Source: DAOPZC01 sp035353175 (GTDB taxonomy: Bacteria; Verrucomicrobiota; Kiritimatiellia; RFP12; UBA1067). Taken from it: a stretch of 64,000 bases of DNA. Each line of letters begins with the position of its first letter. Position 1 is the first letter of the stretch. Position numbers and translations under genes: made by a program. The stretch lies in assembly GCA_035353175.1 (NCBI GenBank), contig DAOPZC010000003.1, positions 62,001 to 126,000 on the forward strand. Reading direction: 5' to 3'. Shown in pieces: positions 26,343-36,801 of this stretch. Under the pieces are notes generated by a model, which was given only the letters and a program-made list of their open reading frames with translations, ran no database searches and was not told the DNA's origin.

Positions 26343-26372
26343 TTGCGCATCCACTTGTCTTTGGCGTATCCT
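26343..26372 (+). promoter_or_regulatory. Promoter of the metallophosphatase gene
   Basis: TTGCGC (26343-26348), 18-bp spacer, TATCCT (26367-26372), then AAGGGG ahead of the ATG at 26406. Confidence 0.5.
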
Positions 26373-26405
26373 CAGACAGTTTTCAATCTATATCAAGGGG
26401 CTAAC

Positions 26406-27713
26406 ATGATGCAGACTATGCACCGCCGCTCGTTCCTGAAGGGATCTCTTTTCGCCACGCTGGCCGCCGCGAACGCGCCGGTTTTTGCAGCCGATGCTCC
26501 AAAACCAATCGCAAAGAAAACCGAGCCGCCCGCGCCGCCCTTGGTGAGCACCCCGCCGACCCTTCAGATTCCCGCGCCGACCTCCATGGGCGTCGCGTGG
26601 GGCGTCACCGCCAGAGCCACCGGCTTTGTCGACGTCGGGAGCAAGCCCGACCTTTCCGACGCCCGCAGGATCTTCGCGGGCGACGGCGGACTGAAAGCCC
26701 TGGATGACGCCGCGCTGTCGGTCCGGATCACGGGCCTGAAGCCGGATTCGGTCTACCACTACCGCACCGGCACGCTGCCGATCGATTTTCAGGGCGCGTA
26801 CAAAATTTTTCCGGGCGAGCCGGTCCTGAGCGGCATCCATTCGTTCCGCACCCCTGGCCCGAAGTCCGCGTCCTCATTCGCGGTCATCAACGACACGCAC
26901 GAGAACCATCCGGCCTGCGCCCTGCTGGCCGCCCAGATCGACGCGCTCAACCCGGCCGTGACCGTCTGGAACGGCGACCTCTGCAACTGGCTGGAGCAGA
27001 TGCCGAAGATGGTGCAGAGCCTGCTCAACCCGGGCCAGAGCGCGTTCGCGGTCAGCCGCCCGTTCCTTTTCACCCCCGGCAACCACGACTACCGGGGCGT
27101 GCTGGCCCGCGAACTGCCGCGGATCCTCATGACGCGCGAGCCGGCCGAGCGCGACAGCAAATTCTGGACGTTGGGCCGCAACTATGCGGTCCGGCAAGGC
27201 GACATCGCGCTGATCGGGCTCGACACCGGCGAGGACAAGCCGGACGATCGCAGCGAATGGGGACAGCTGGCGCAGTTCGCGCCCTACCGCGCGCTTCAGG
27301 CGAAGTGGCTGGCCGAAGTCCTGGAGCGTCCGGACATCAAGGCGGCGCCGTATCTCGTGGCCTTCTGCCACATTCCGCTTTTCGACGACACCCCCGATGC
27401 CAACCCGGGCGACCTCGCAGAGGGCTACGCTTCGTGGCAACGCCAGTGCCACGACCTGTGGTCGCCGCTTTTCGAAAAGCACGGCGTCCAGCTGGTCGTC
27501 ACGGCCCACAAGCACAAGTTCCGCTTCGACGCTCCGGCCGCAGGACGGTCGTGGGCCCACGTCGTCGGCGGCTCCGGCTGCACGCTCAAGCCGGGGGGCG
27601 AGTTGACGGTCCTCGAAGGCAAGGTCGTCGACCACCAACTGAAACTGATCGCCCACGACCTGACAGCGAAGTCGGTCATCGGGGAATACGCCTTCAAGCC
27701 GCGCGGCGGATGA
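26406..27713 (+). CDS. Twin-arginine-exported calcineurin-like metallophosphatase
   Basis: A 435-residue protein with a Tat motif (HRRSFLKG, residues 6-13). Residues about 50-155 look like a fibronectin-type N-terminal domain, as in purple acid phosphatases. The metallophosphoesterase motifs are Asp163/His165 (NDTHE), Asp191 (NGDL), Asn226-His227 (GNHD), a His in AFCHIPL and AHKH near the end. It should hydrolyse phosphate esters in the periplasm. GHxH of the family reads AHKH, but both His residues remain. The ATG at 26406 has AAGGGG upstream. It converges on the giant surface protein gene with 22 bp between. Confidence 0.91.
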   Translation: MMQTMHRRSFLKGSLFATLAAANAPVFAADAPKPIAKKTEPPAPPLVSTPPTLQIPAPTSMGVAWGVTARATGFVDVGSKPDLSDARRIFAGDGGLKALDDAALSVRITGLKPDSVYHYRTGTLPIDFQGAYKIFPGEPVLSGIHSFRTPGPKSASSFAVINDTHENHPACALLAAQIDALNPAVTVWNGDLCNWLEQMPKMVQSLLNPGQSAFAVSRPFLFTPGNHDYRGVLARELPRILMTREPAERDSKFWTLGRNYAVRQGDIALIGLDTGEDKPDDRSEWGQLAQFAPYRALQAKWLAEVLERPDIKAAPYLVAFCHIPLFDDTPDANPGDLAEGYASWQRQCHDLWSPLFEKHGVQLVVTAHKHKFRFDAPAAGRSWAHVVGGSGCTLKPGGELTVLEGKVVDHQLKLIAHDLTAKSVIGEYAFKPRGG

Positions 27714-27735
27714 TCAGACGCGCCTCCTGCCGTCC

Positions 27736-30700
27736 TTATCTCAGCATCAGCACGGTTCCGTCGGTGAAGCGGAGCTTGACGTCGCCATCCGCCGTATAGA
27801 GAATGCGCCAGCGTTCATCCGGCAGGTTATGTGAGGCGAAAACGCCGCTTCGGGTGCCCGTGCAGGAGAGCAGTGTGTACGTCCGCTTGGTGTCGAGATC
27901 CGCCGGATTGACGATCGCAAGCGATGCGCCAGTCAGGTCGACGTTCCCGTGGACCGCCAGCAAGTCGCTGGAACCGTCGGCCGCGACGTCAGCCGACAAG
28001 GTCCCGGAAAGCGCCAGGGCGGCCGCGATCGTGAGCGTGCCGAGCGCGCCGTCGCCGGCGGGGGCGAGGGTGCCGGTGACCGTCAGCGTGCCGTTGCTGA
28101 CCAGGCCGCCGCCGCTGAGGCGGTCGAGGGCCTGCACGGAGCCGCCCAGATCGAGCGTCGCGCCGCCCGCGACCTCGACGACGGAGGCGGGATCGAGCAG
28201 GTTGGTGACGACGTTTCCTTCTCCTCGGAGGGTCACCAGACTGCCGTCGCCGGGATCGGTGAAGGCCACGTAGTTCGCGATGTTGGTCTCGTTGCGGCCC
28301 AAGAAGTCGATGCCGAAGCCGAACACGCTTGTTTTCCACCACTCTCGATTGGCCACGATACCCGCGCCCCCGGTCCCGTTGTAGAAGCGGACATCAAACG
28401 CATGCGCGCCGGGCGACAGCGTGAAATTGCCGGTCTTGGGTGTCATCCAGCTGCCGTCATTGATGACGGTCGTATCGTCGATGCGCAAGAGTACGGCATC
28501 GTCGATGCTCTTGGCGAAGGTCCACGTCACGTTGGTCTCGCCGCGGTTCCAGATGCTGCCGGAATAAATGATGGTGGTGTTCGTGGGCCAATCCGTTGTG
28601 CCCAGGTTCGCCATGCGGGTGCCGAGCTGTATGGCGGTGCACGGATTGGTGGCGGTCGAGGTCAGTCCCGCGCTTGTAACAAAGCCTTCGTACAGGCCCG
28701 GATCACGTTCCTCCAAACGGACAACGCCCCCGCCGATCACGATCGGCGCGGCGGAATTCAAGGTGGCGCCGAGGGTGAGCGTGCCGTCAGACGCCTTCGA
28801 GAGGCTGCTCCCGGTCAAGGTGCCGTTGACGATCATGCCGCCCGTAGCCGTAATCGCGCCATTGGTCAACGCGAGCCCGTTCAGATTGTAAATGCCGCCC
28901 GCCACCTTGACGGCCGCGTTTGTGGGCAGCGAGTCGGCATGCCCCGCGATCAGCGTGCCCGCGTTGATGGTCGTGACACCGCCGTAGGTGTTGGTGCCGC
29001 CCAGCGTGAGGACGCCGTTCCCATTCTTGGTGAGGCCACCCGCCGCCGAGTTCGGCGTCATCAGCGCCACGCCGGCCTGTCCGAGGGTGGTGTAGCCGCC
29101 GCCGCGCAACTCGACGGTGAGCGCGTCGTCGTACTTGTATCCGACGCCGGGGCTGGTGACCGTGATGCCGGTCAGCTGGCCGAAGGCCGGGCTGTCCTGA
29201 TCCAGGCTCACGGTCGCAACGGCCGTCGCGCCGAAGCCGCTGCCGCCGGTGATCATCACGACGGGCGGGGCGATGTACCCCGCGCCCGGATTGTAGACGC
29301 TGATCCAGCCGACGCCCAGTCCGGTCGGAGCGACCAGAGACTGGTTGAGCGTGAGGATCGCGTTGGTGGTGTCGATCACGGCGCCGCCGGGGTAAACGGT
29401 CGCGGCGGTCAGTCCCTGCATGAACGTCGCCGCATAGGCGGTGCCCGAATTGGCTTTGAGTGTGCCGCCGTTGAAATTGAAGAGCGACGGCGTGCCGGTG
29501 ACGCCCGCGCGGATGCGGTTCGCCAACAGCGTGCCCGAATTCAGGTTGATGATAGACGCCAGGTTGCCGGCCGCGTTGGCCATGTTGAACCCCTTCGAGG
29601 TGCCATTGCATGCGGCGTCCATGAGCGCATTGGCTCCCAGCAGGTTGAGCACCGCCAACGATCCGTTGTTGGCGGCATAAGCCATGGTGGTGTCGTTGCC
29701 GGCGGACGGGCCTGCGAGCGTGCCGCCGTAGATGTTGGCCACGCCGTTGCCCTTCGACCAGCCCCAGAACAGCCAGTCGCCGGTGCAGACAGCGGAGGCG
29801 TCGGTGCCGAAAATTTCAAAGACCGCGTTGTTCTCGCCGTTCGCGGCCGTCCCGCCCGGCAGGCCGATGCGGCCGGAGCGCAGGGTGCCGCTGTTGAGCC
29901 GGTAGTAGCCGTAGCCGCCGTTGTGGCCGAGGTTCAGCCGGTCGCCGCCGGTGGGGTTGATCTCGACGGTGCTGTTGTTGTTCTGGTAAACCGCGCCGTT
30001 CGCGATTTGGTTTTGGGCCAGGATGATGCCGTTCAGCGTCAGATCGTCATTAATGAACACGCGGGCGCGGTCGCCGTTGCCGTTACCCACGTAAAGGATT
30101 TCCATGCGGGTGGGGCCGTCGACGGTCAGCGTGCCGCCCAGCGAGGTCGGCTGGACGACGGTGCGGCCGATGATGTTCGAACTGCCGTTCGCCAGCGTGA
30201 GGCTGGCGCCGTTCACGACGCGCACTTCGCCGTATTGCGAGCTTCCCGTCGAGGTGGCCGTGGCGTTGGTATTGAAGCCGCTCATCGTCAGCGTGTTCGT
30301 GCCGCGGAGGTAGAGCGTGAAACTGTCCTGCACGTTGGTGAGGGCGAAGGGACCCGACGAGGAGAGGTCGATGTCCAAGATGGCGCTGTTGGCCGTGAAG
30401 ACCGTGTTGCTGATGAGCGCCATGATCTGGTCAGCGTTCCAGCCGATGACGCCGTTGCCGGCTTCAACCCGCAGGTACTTGCCGGCCACGACGGTCACCG
30501 CGCCGGTCTCATAGCCGGGCAGCGAGCCGGGATTGTGCGCGTAAAGCGTGCTGTTGCTGACGATGGTGCCGCCGCTGTACGTGTTGTTCGTGCCGGTCAG
30601 GTGGAACACACAGGTGTCGCTGCCCGCCTTCACCAGCCTGCCGCTGCCGGAAATATCGCCCGCGAAGGTGGCCTGCGTGTCGTTGGCGCTCGTCAGGAAG

Positions 30701-33700
30701 GCCGTTCCGTTGAGCGACACAGGGCCGGCCCAGATATTCTGAAGAGTGCTGTTGCCGTAACGGGCATAGAAGCGGCCGAGGTCGTTCAGCACCAGGCTCC
30801 AGGCGACCGGAAGAGTCGCTTGATAGATGTCGAATGCGGCGTTGCCTTGCACCGTCACGGTATTGGACGCGTCGCCGCCGAGCGACGTGTTCACCTCGAT
30901 AGAGAACGAGCCTTCCTGGATATCGATGTGTCCGGGGTTTCTGACGGGGACCGCCGTGAGACCGACCATGTTGGACCCGACCTTGGTCATCGTAAAACCG
31001 TTCATGTCGAAGAAAGGCGGCTTGGACGAGTCTGTGTTGCGGATGTCCCAGCGCGCGCTGCCGTGCTCGCCGCCGAAGGTCGCGTCTCCCGCGAGCGCCA
31101 GGTAGCGGAAAGCGTTGTATTGGGAGCGGGCGGACGAGTTGATGATCGCGCCACGGCCGTTCAGGCCGGTGCCGCTGACCATAAAGAGTTCGTCGCCGAA
31201 GTTGACCGCGTTGTCCGTGGTGCTGAAGCCCACGTCGAGCGTGCCACGGTTCGTGATGATCGTTCCCGCGAGCGTCGACCCCAAAGCCGCGTTGTTGCTG
31301 GGCATCAGGGTGCCTTCCCGGATGAGGGTCAGCCCGTTGTAGGTGTTGGCTGAACCCAGGACGATGCGGCTGCTGCCCTCCTTCACCAGCGCGCCGGCAC
31401 CGCTGATCGCGCCCGCGAGGGTCTGCGTCGTCCCGTTCGCCGCCAGGACCAGTTCGCCCGCGTCGATTTGCGTGGCGCCGGTATAGGCGGTGGCGCCGTT
31501 CAGGCGCACGGCACCTTGGCCCAGCTTCACCAGCGAAGAGGCCGAGGTGTTGTTGGTGACGGGGGTGTTGACCGACAAGGCGTTGTTGGCCGAATAGTTC
31601 GCGAGGGAGAGCGCTTCGCCGGCGGAACGCGGCATCAAGAGCCCGTCAGCCGTGTTGGTGCCGATGGTCAGGGAGGCCATGTATTCGCCGATGATCAGGC
31701 TGGAGGTCTTCAGGATCTGGCCGTTGGTCAGCCCGACTTTCGCATCCCACCCGGTGGCCTGCAGAAGTCCGCCGAGGCTGGTTTCGGTCTCGGCCTGGAG
31801 CGCGATGTCGCCTGTGGTCCCCTCCTCGGTGATCCGGGCGAAGGCGGTCGCATCGTTCGGAAGCACGGAAGGCCCCTTGGCCGAAATGTTGCTGTAGGCG
31901 GAATCGCCGGCCGGGATCACGCCCTGCGCGGCCGTGTAGGAGGCGAGGTTCGTGCCGTTGTGCAAAGCCCACGGGCCGATCAGGGCGTTGTCGGCGGCGG
32001 GGGGCGTCGCAAACAGGATGCGGTTGCGGTTGTCTTCCGCACCCAGTCCGTTGCCGACGAAGTTCACGGATCCGCCGCCCGTGCGTGCCAGCGAGGCGAA
32101 GGTCAGCGTGGAGGTCTGGTCCGGATCGGCCTGCGAGGCCATCACGGCCGTGCCACCGCTGCCGACCGTCAGCGCGCCGGCGGTTTCACTGTAGCTGGCC
32201 GAACCGCCCGAATGCGTAAAGCTCAAGGTGCCGCCATTGAGCGTGACCGCGCCGCTGTCGCTCAACCGGTTGGCGTGATTGGCGGAAGGCGAGTTGCTGA
32301 CGACGAACGTGCCGCCGCCCAGCGTCACCCCGCCGTTGATGGAACCGTTCTCGCCGCCGATCACCAGCGTCCCGTTGTTCGCGTAGGTGATCGCGTCATA
32401 CGTGTTCGACCCCGAGAGCGTCCACGTTCCGGAGCCGGCCTCGCGGATGACCGGAAGCCCCATCGTCAGGGTCCCGTTGTCGATGGTGCCGCGGATCTCG
32501 CCGTCGCCGTTGCCCTGCAAGCGCAGGTTTCTCGCCGCGGTCTGGTCGCTCGTCATGTTTCCGGTGAAGAGCACCTTGCCCGCGTTGGATTTGAAGATGG
32601 AGTCCCCGTCGCCGCCGGTGATGATGACCGGCCCTTGGATCGTATTGTTTCCGGCCTCGTTCAGGAGGGCGCCGAAGCGGCTGTTGCTTGTGCGGAAGGT
32701 GATTTCAGGCGGGATGGTCAAATCGCCGACCGTACCGTCGAAATGGATGTGCGGGTTGGCGTTGTTCGCGTTGTTGGCGGCTTGCGCGGTCTTGGGGCCG
32801 ACGCCGAACGCGCCGCTGTTCCTGATGACCAGCGAGCCGTCCTCGACCACAACGTTGCCCTTATAGGTGTTGTTGCCGGAGAGAATCCAGGCGCCTGAGC
32901 CCGTCTTGAAAAGGTTGTTGGTTGAGTTGGCATCGTAATCGGAGATGGCGCCGGCGACCTCGCCGGTGCCCGACGTGCTGCCATACAGGCGGAGCTGTTT
33001 GTTGCTGGCGACCGCGGCCGTGATGTCGCCCGTAAACTTGAGCAGCCCGTTTCCGGCCTGCTCGAGGTACGTTCCGCCGGTGGTGCCGCCCATGACGATG
33101 GCGCGCTCGGTGGTATCGCCGGTTCCGCGGTAGGTGAGCGTGCCGGTCGAGGTGCCGCTGCCGATGCGGATCGGCAAGTCGGCGGCCTCCGTGGGCGCGC
33201 CGAGCGCGCTGGGCTCGCCTGCATTCCGAAGCGAGTAGGCTTGGACCGCGCCGGCTTTGATCCAGGTGGCGCCCGCATAGGTGTTGGAGGCCGTCAGAAT
33301 GAGGGTGCCGTTCCCCATCTTGGTGACCGGATGCGGACCGTTGAGGTCGCTGATCACGCCGCGGATGTAGCCGTTTCCGTTGGGAACGCCCAGCAAGCCG
33401 TCGTTCGCAGGATCGGAAATGTTGTTGGCAAGGTAGACAGGCCCGTTCCATGCCCCGTCCCAATCCAGCCGGAGTTGGCCGTAGGATTCGCCCGTGTTGC
33501 CGCCCTCCAGAATCAGGGTGCCGCTGTGGGGATAGGTCCCGGTGCCGACCATGAGGGTCGAATTGGTGCGCACGACAAAGGTCGCGGCGGGGTTGTCCCT
33601 GCCGTTCATCATGGCTTTGCCGCCTGAGGCTGCCACGCCGATGTTCCAGACGCCGGTGAACTCCGAATAATCCGCGTTCAAATAGCTGGTCGTGCTGCCG

Positions 33701-36396
33701 GTCTGCAGCGTGACGTTGTTCGTGCCCGCGCCGCTGATCTTGGGGTAACTGAGGGAGACCGTGCTGACCGTCTTCATGTCGACCGTGCCGTTGTTGACGA
33801 CCGGCCCCGCGCCAAGGGCGCTGACGTGGTTGGCGACGACCGTGCTCCCCGTGTTGACCGTGAGGCCGCCGCTGAAGGAGTTGGCACTTCCCAGCGTGAG
33901 CGCGCCGGTGCCGGTTTTGGTCAGGCTGCCGCCGCCCGAGAGCGAGCCGGTGAAGGTGGTGCTGGCGTCGTTCTTGCCGACGGTCAGCGCGATCGGTTTG
34001 TCCGCGTTGTCGACGAGGGTCAATCCCTGACTGCCGCTGAGGCCGCCGAACGTGAAGGCGTGCCCGGACACGCCGCTGTCAAACACGGGCGGCGTGCCGC
34101 CGAGGGTGACGGTGCTGTTCTGGAGCGCGTTGCCGTTGGCCAGCACGAGCGCTCCAGCGCTGATCGCGGTATTGCCGGAGAAGGTGTTTTCGGCCGCGAG
34201 CGTCACGGCGCCGGTGCCGGCCTTGGCCAATGAAGAGGCGCCGGCGTTGTCCGCGATCACGGCGTTGACGGTGAGGCTGCTCGCGCCGTCGTTGGCGAGG
34301 GTCAGGTTTCCGCCCTCTGCGGCGGCCGTGAGGGTTCCGTCGCCCGCCGCCGCGCCGAGGGTGAGAGCGGCCTTGCCGGCCGGGACTGCGGCGGCGGAGG
34401 TGCGCAGCGTTTTGCCCGCCGTGTTCACGGTCGAGTCGAATACGGAGTTCTGGGCCAGCGAATTGATCGCCGTGGTGGCGTCGCTCAGCTCATTGTTGCC
34501 CGTCGTGCCTTCCGTCGTGATGCGGACGTTGCTGGACGGGTTGGAGATGATCGTGTCGCCGCGGGCCGCGATGTCCGCGTAGGAAGCGCTCTCAGAGGCA
34601 TAGACGCCGCGCGCGCTGCTGTAGGCGGCCAGGGCGGAGCCGTTGACCGTGGCCCAGCCGATCGGGCCGTCGCTTTGACCGTTGATGAAGATCCGGTTGC
34701 GGTCGCTCTCGCCGAGGCCGGCGCCCGTGAAGTCGACGGTGCCGGAGGTGCGCGTGAGGCCGCTGAGCGTGAGGGCGGAGGTGCGGCCCGCGGCGGCTTG
34801 CGAGGCAGAGAGGGTGTTCGGTCCGGAGACGAGCGCGACCGTGCCGGCCGTTTCGCTGTAGTCGGCCGCGCCGGCGGTGTGGGCGAAGCTCAGGGTGCCG
34901 CCGTTCATCGTGATGCTGCCGCTGTCCTTGACGCGGTTGGGCAGGTTGGCGTCGGGGGTGTTGCTGATTTGAAGCGTGCCGCCGGCATTGATCGTGATGC
35001 CGCTGGTGGAGAGGATCGAGCCGCTGGCGCCCTTGATAACGAGGGTTCCGCCGTCGACGAACGTGCCGCCGCCGTAGAGGTTCGCGCCTGAGAGCGCCCA
35101 CAGGCCGGTGCCCTGCTTATAGACGGCAACATTCCCCGCGTTGTTCACGATGACGCCGCTGATCTCGGCCGTGCCGGCCGTCGAGCCCATCAGGGTGAGG
35201 CTCAGTCCGCTCGTGGTCGCGCAGACCGTGTTGGTGGTGAAAGCCAAGTGCCCGGCGCCGGCGTGCTCGATCCGCGCGTGGGAATTGAATTCGAGGGTGC
35301 GGTCGGTGGACTCGCCCGCGCCGATGTACTTCAGCTTGGGCCCGCCATCGTTGTTGCTGTTGAAGCGGATCTTGGAGCCCGCGCCGAGGTTACTGTCGGT
35401 GGCGCCGCGGTTGCCGAAACGGGCGGCGCTGATGGTGCCGGCGGCGTTCATCACGACGTATCCCGCGAAATCGTTGATGCCGTTGAGCTCGAACGTGCCC
35501 GCCCGGCCTGCCGGGGAATAGAGCTCGAAGCCGCCGGGGCCGGTGATGCGGCAGTTGATGGCGCAGGTGGCATTGACGTCGTCCACGCGGTTGTCGGAGT
35601 AGCTCTCGGCACCGCCCGTGCTGAATTGGATCGCGCCGGTTCCCGTGATCGTACCGCCGGCCGCGCAGACGATGTTGTCGCCGCCCAAGTTGGTGAACGT
35701 GGTGTAGCCTTGGCCGATGTCGAGCACGCTGCGGGGTCCGCCGTTCAGATACAGGATGCGGAGGACGTTCGTTCCGGAAAGCGTCGTGGTCCCCGAGTTG
35801 TTGACGCTGATGTCGAGGGTGGTCGCCCCCCCCTTTGTGATGTTGCCGAGGAGCTTGACCGGACCAACGCCGTTCACGTTGAGCGTTTTGCCGCCCGCCG
35901 TGCCGCCGCTCGCCGCGCCAAAAATATTCCCGTAAACGGTGAGGGCGTTGAACGCATGATCATTCTGGAAGGTGTAGCTGTTGCCGGTCGTGTCGGGGCC
36001 GAGCTGGATTCCGGCGGCGATGAAATGGCTGTTTTTCGAGTCGCTGAGGACCCGATAGTTTGCGCCGTGACGCGCGACGAGCGTCTGGCTGTTGACGGGC
36101 CAGTCGCCGATGTAGTAGGAAGGCACGCTCGTTCCCGAGAAATTGATGTAGCGGATGGCCGAAAGGCCCGCGAGGTTGATGTTGGTGCGGTTGTTTCCCG
36201 ATCCGCTGAAGGTGGCCGTGTCTTCGCTGACGGGATAGGCCGCGTTGTTGTCGGACCAGTTGACTTTGTTTGTCCAGTACCCGCTGTTGGCGCCGCCGTC
36301 CCAGGTTCCGCTCGTCGCCCACACCTGACGACCGCACAGCATCATGAGCATTGCGGCGGAAAACGAGCCACAGGTGAATAACCGATTACGAGTCAT
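27736..36396 (-). CDS. Giant autotransporter-repeat surface protein with PA14-like domain (2886 aa)
   Basis: Starts at the ATG at 36396 after AAGGAG; residues 1 to about 28 are a signal peptide. Most of the protein is beta-strand repeats of the autotransporter-associated type, recognised by recurring cores such as KTGTGALTLGSANSFSG and LSGNNTYKGNVVVEDGSL. A block of about 340 residues occurs twice (about 427-769 and 1320-1669). A GSGFGATA-type repeat lies near residue 2390, and a PA14-like sugar-binding domain near 2565-2715 (SIDDAVLLRIDD, NDGSW). The end (YTADGDVKLRFTDGTVLML) contains no recognisable outer-membrane barrel or sorting motif. It is probably an adhesin or matrix protein at the cell surface. 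Confidence 0.88.
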   Translation of the reverse strand: MTRNRLFTCGSFSAAMLMMLCGRQVWATSGTWDGGANSGYWTNKVNWSDNNAAYPVSEDTATFSGSGNNRTNINLAGLSAIRYINFSGTSVPSYYIGDWPVNSQTLVARHGANYRVLSDSKNSHFIAAGIQLGPDTTGNSYTFQNDHAFNALTVYGNIFGAASGGTAGGKTLNVNGVGPVKLLGNITKGGATTLDISVNNSGTTTLSGTNVLRILYLNGGPRSVLDIGQGYTTFTNLGGDNIVCAAGGTITGTGAIQFSTGGAESYSDNRVDDVNATCAINCRITGPGGFELYSPAGRAGTFELNGINDFAGYVVMNAAGTISAARFGNRGATDSNLGAGSKIRFNSNNDGGPKLKYIGAGESTDRTLEFNSHARIEHAGAGHLAFTTNTVCATTSGLSLTLMGSTAGTAEISGVIVNNAGNVAVYKQGTGLWALSGANLYGGGTFVDGGTLVIKGASGSILSTSGITINAGGTLQISNTPDANLPNRVKDSGSITMNGGTLSFAHTAGAADYSETAGTVALVSGPNTLSASQAAAGRTSALTLSGLTRTSGTVDFTGAGLGESDRNRIFINGQSDGPIGWATVNGSALAAYSSARGVYASESASYADIAARGDTIISNPSSNVRITTEGTTGNNELSDATTAINSLAQNSVFDSTVNTAGKTLRTSAAAVPAGKAALTLGAAAGDGTLTAAAEGGNLTLANDGASSLTVNAVIADNAGASSLAKAGTGAVTLAAENTFSGNTAISAGALVLANGNALQNSTVTLGGTPPVFDSGVSGHAFTFGGLSGSQGLTLVDNADKPIALTVGKNDASTTFTGSLSGGGSLTKTGTGALTLGSANSFSGGLTVNTGSTVVANHVSALGAGPVVNNGTVDMKTVSTVSLSYPKISGAGTNNVTLQTGSTTSYLNADYSEFTGVWNIGVAASGGKAMMNGRDNPAATFVVRTNSTLMVGTGTYPHSGTLILEGGNTGESYGQLRLDWDGAWNGPVYLANNISDPANDGLLGVPNGNGYIRGVISDLNGPHPVTKMGNGTLILTASNTYAGATWIKAGAVQAYSLRNAGEPSALGAPTEAADLPIRIGSGTSTGTLTYRGTGDTTERAIVMGGTTGGTYLEQAGNGLLKFTGDITAAVASNKQLRLYGSTSGTGEVAGAISDYDANSTNNLFKTGSGAWILSGNNTYKGNVVVEDGSLVIRNSGAFGVGPKTAQAANNANNANPHIHFDGTVGDLTIPPEITFRTSNSRFGALLNEAGNNTIQGPVIITGGDGDSIFKSNAGKVLFTGNMTSDQTAARNLRLQGNGDGEIRGTIDNGTLTMGLPVIREAGSGTWTLSGSNTYDAITYANNGTLVIGGENGSINGGVTLGGGTFVVSNSPSANHANRLSDSGAVTLNGGTLSFTHSGGSASYSETAGALTVGSGGTAVMASQADPDQTSTLTFASLARTGGGSVNFVGNGLGAEDNRNRILFATPPAADNALIGPWALHNGTNLASYTAAQGVIPAGDSAYSNISAKGPSVLPNDATAFARITEEGTTGDIALQAETETSLGGLLQATGWDAKVGLTNGQILKTSSLIIGEYMASLTIGTNTADGLLMPRSAGEALSLANYSANNALSVNTPVTNNTSASSLVKLGQGAVRLNGATAYTGATQIDAGELVLAANGTTQTLAGAISGAGALVKEGSSRIVLGSANTYNGLTLIREGTLMPSNNAALGSTLAGTIITNRGTLDVGFSTTDNAVNFGDELFMVSGTGLNGRGAIINSSARSQYNAFRYLALAGDATFGGEHGSARWDIRNTDSSKPPFFDMNGFTMTKVGSNMVGLTAVPVRNPGHIDIQEGSFSIEVNTSLGGDASNTVTVQGNAAFDIYQATLPVAWSLVLNDLGRFYARYGNSTLQNIWAGPVSLNGTAFLTSANDTQATFAGDISGSGRLVKAGSDTCVFHLTGTNNTYSGGTIVSNSTLYAHNPGSLPGYETGAVTVVAGKYLRVEAGNGVIGWNADQIMALISNTVFTANSAILDIDLSSSGPFALTNVQDSFTLYLRGTNTLTMSGFNTNATATSTGSSQYGEVRVVNGASLTLANGSSNIIGRTVVQPTSLGGTLTVDGPTRMEILYVGNGNGDRARVFINDDLTLNGIILAQNQIANGAVYQNNNSTVEINPTGGDRLNLGHNGGYGYYRLNSGTLRSGRIGLPGGTAANGENNAVFEIFGTDASAVCTGDWLFWGWSKGNGVANIYGGTLAGPSAGNDTTMAYAANNGSLAVLNLLGANALMDAACNGTSKGFNMANAAGNLASIINLNSGTLLANRIRAGVTGTPSLFNFNGGTLKANSGTAYAATFMQGLTAATVYPGGAVIDTTNAILTLNQSLVAPTGLGVGWISVYNPGAGYIAPPVVMITGGSGFGATAVATVSLDQDSPAFGQLTGITVTSPGVGYKYDDALTVELRGGGYTTLGQAGVALMTPNSAAGGLTKNGNGVLTLGGTNTYGGVTTINAGTLIAGHADSLPTNAAVKVAGGIYNLNGLALTNGAITATGGMIVNGTLTGSSLSKASDGTLTLGATLNSAAPIVIGGGVVRLEERDPGLYEGFVTSAGLTSTATNPCTAIQLGTRMANLGTTDWPTNTTIIYSGSIWNRGETNVTWTFAKSIDDAVLLRIDDTTVINDGSWMTPKTGNFTLSPGAHAFDVRFYNGTGGAGIVANREWWKTSVFGFGIDFLGRNETNIANYVAFTDPGDGSLVTLRGEGNVVTNLLDPASVVEVAGGATLDLGGSVQALDRLSGGGLVSNGTLTVTGTLAPAGDGALGTLTIAAALALSGTLSADVAADGSSDLLAVHGNVDLTGASLAIVNPADLDTKRTYTLLSCTGTRSGVFASHNLPDERWRILYTADGDVKLRFTDGTVLMLR

Positions 36397-36461
36397 AATA
36401 ACACTCCTTGTTTGCCACACCGGAAGTTCGACCGAGAACCCAAATTTAAATAACCTAAGTT

Positions 36462-36491
36462 ATGTTACATGCGGGTGCTAAGCGCGGTCAA
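36462..36491 (-). promoter_or_regulatory. Promoter of the giant surface protein gene
   Basis: Minus-strand TTGACC (36486-36491), 18-bp spacer, TAACAT (36462-36467). The 66-base leader contains TAACTTAGGTTA, a small near-palindrome (36450-36461). Confidence 0.6.
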
Positions 36492-36701
36492 GGCGCAATG
36501 CCCGAAAACGGGGAAAACTTTCGCGAAAAGACGGTCAGCCTTCGGGCGGTCGACGGTCTTTTGAACGTCGGCCGCGCGTTGGCCTTGCGTGACCGTTCAT
36601 CACGCGGACGGGGCCGCCCGCCCCAGATGTTCCGCATACGCCACGCACGAACCTTGCCCCTCCCCGCCACCAACCGGCGGCCTCCGTACCGCTCAAAACC
36701 G

Positions 36702-36731
36702 TTGACACGCTTTGTCGACCCGCCGCATACT
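36702..36731 (+). promoter_or_regulatory. Promoter of the LRR surface protein gene
   Basis: TTGACA (36702-36707), 18-bp spacer, CATACT (36726-36731), followed by a leader of about 65 bases. Confidence 0.65.
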
Positions 36732-36801
36732 GATGCCGTTTGATGTCTTTCACATTTTTCGAGATGCGTCTCCATTTGCCCGTATCAAGAAAGGTGAAGC
36801 C

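Larger units (their letters stand above)
36397..36801. other. Divergent promoter region between the two surface-protein genes
   Basis: A 405-bp non-coding space. It holds the promoter of the giant protein near its left end and that of the LRR protein near its right end; between them I see no ORF, RNA or repeat. Confidence 0.6.

Noticed and set aside
27949..31353. 1134-codon plus-strand frame opposite the giant surface protein
   Set aside because: Composition rich in Arg, Asp, Val and Gly without conserved motifs; the minus frame has repeats and a signal peptide.
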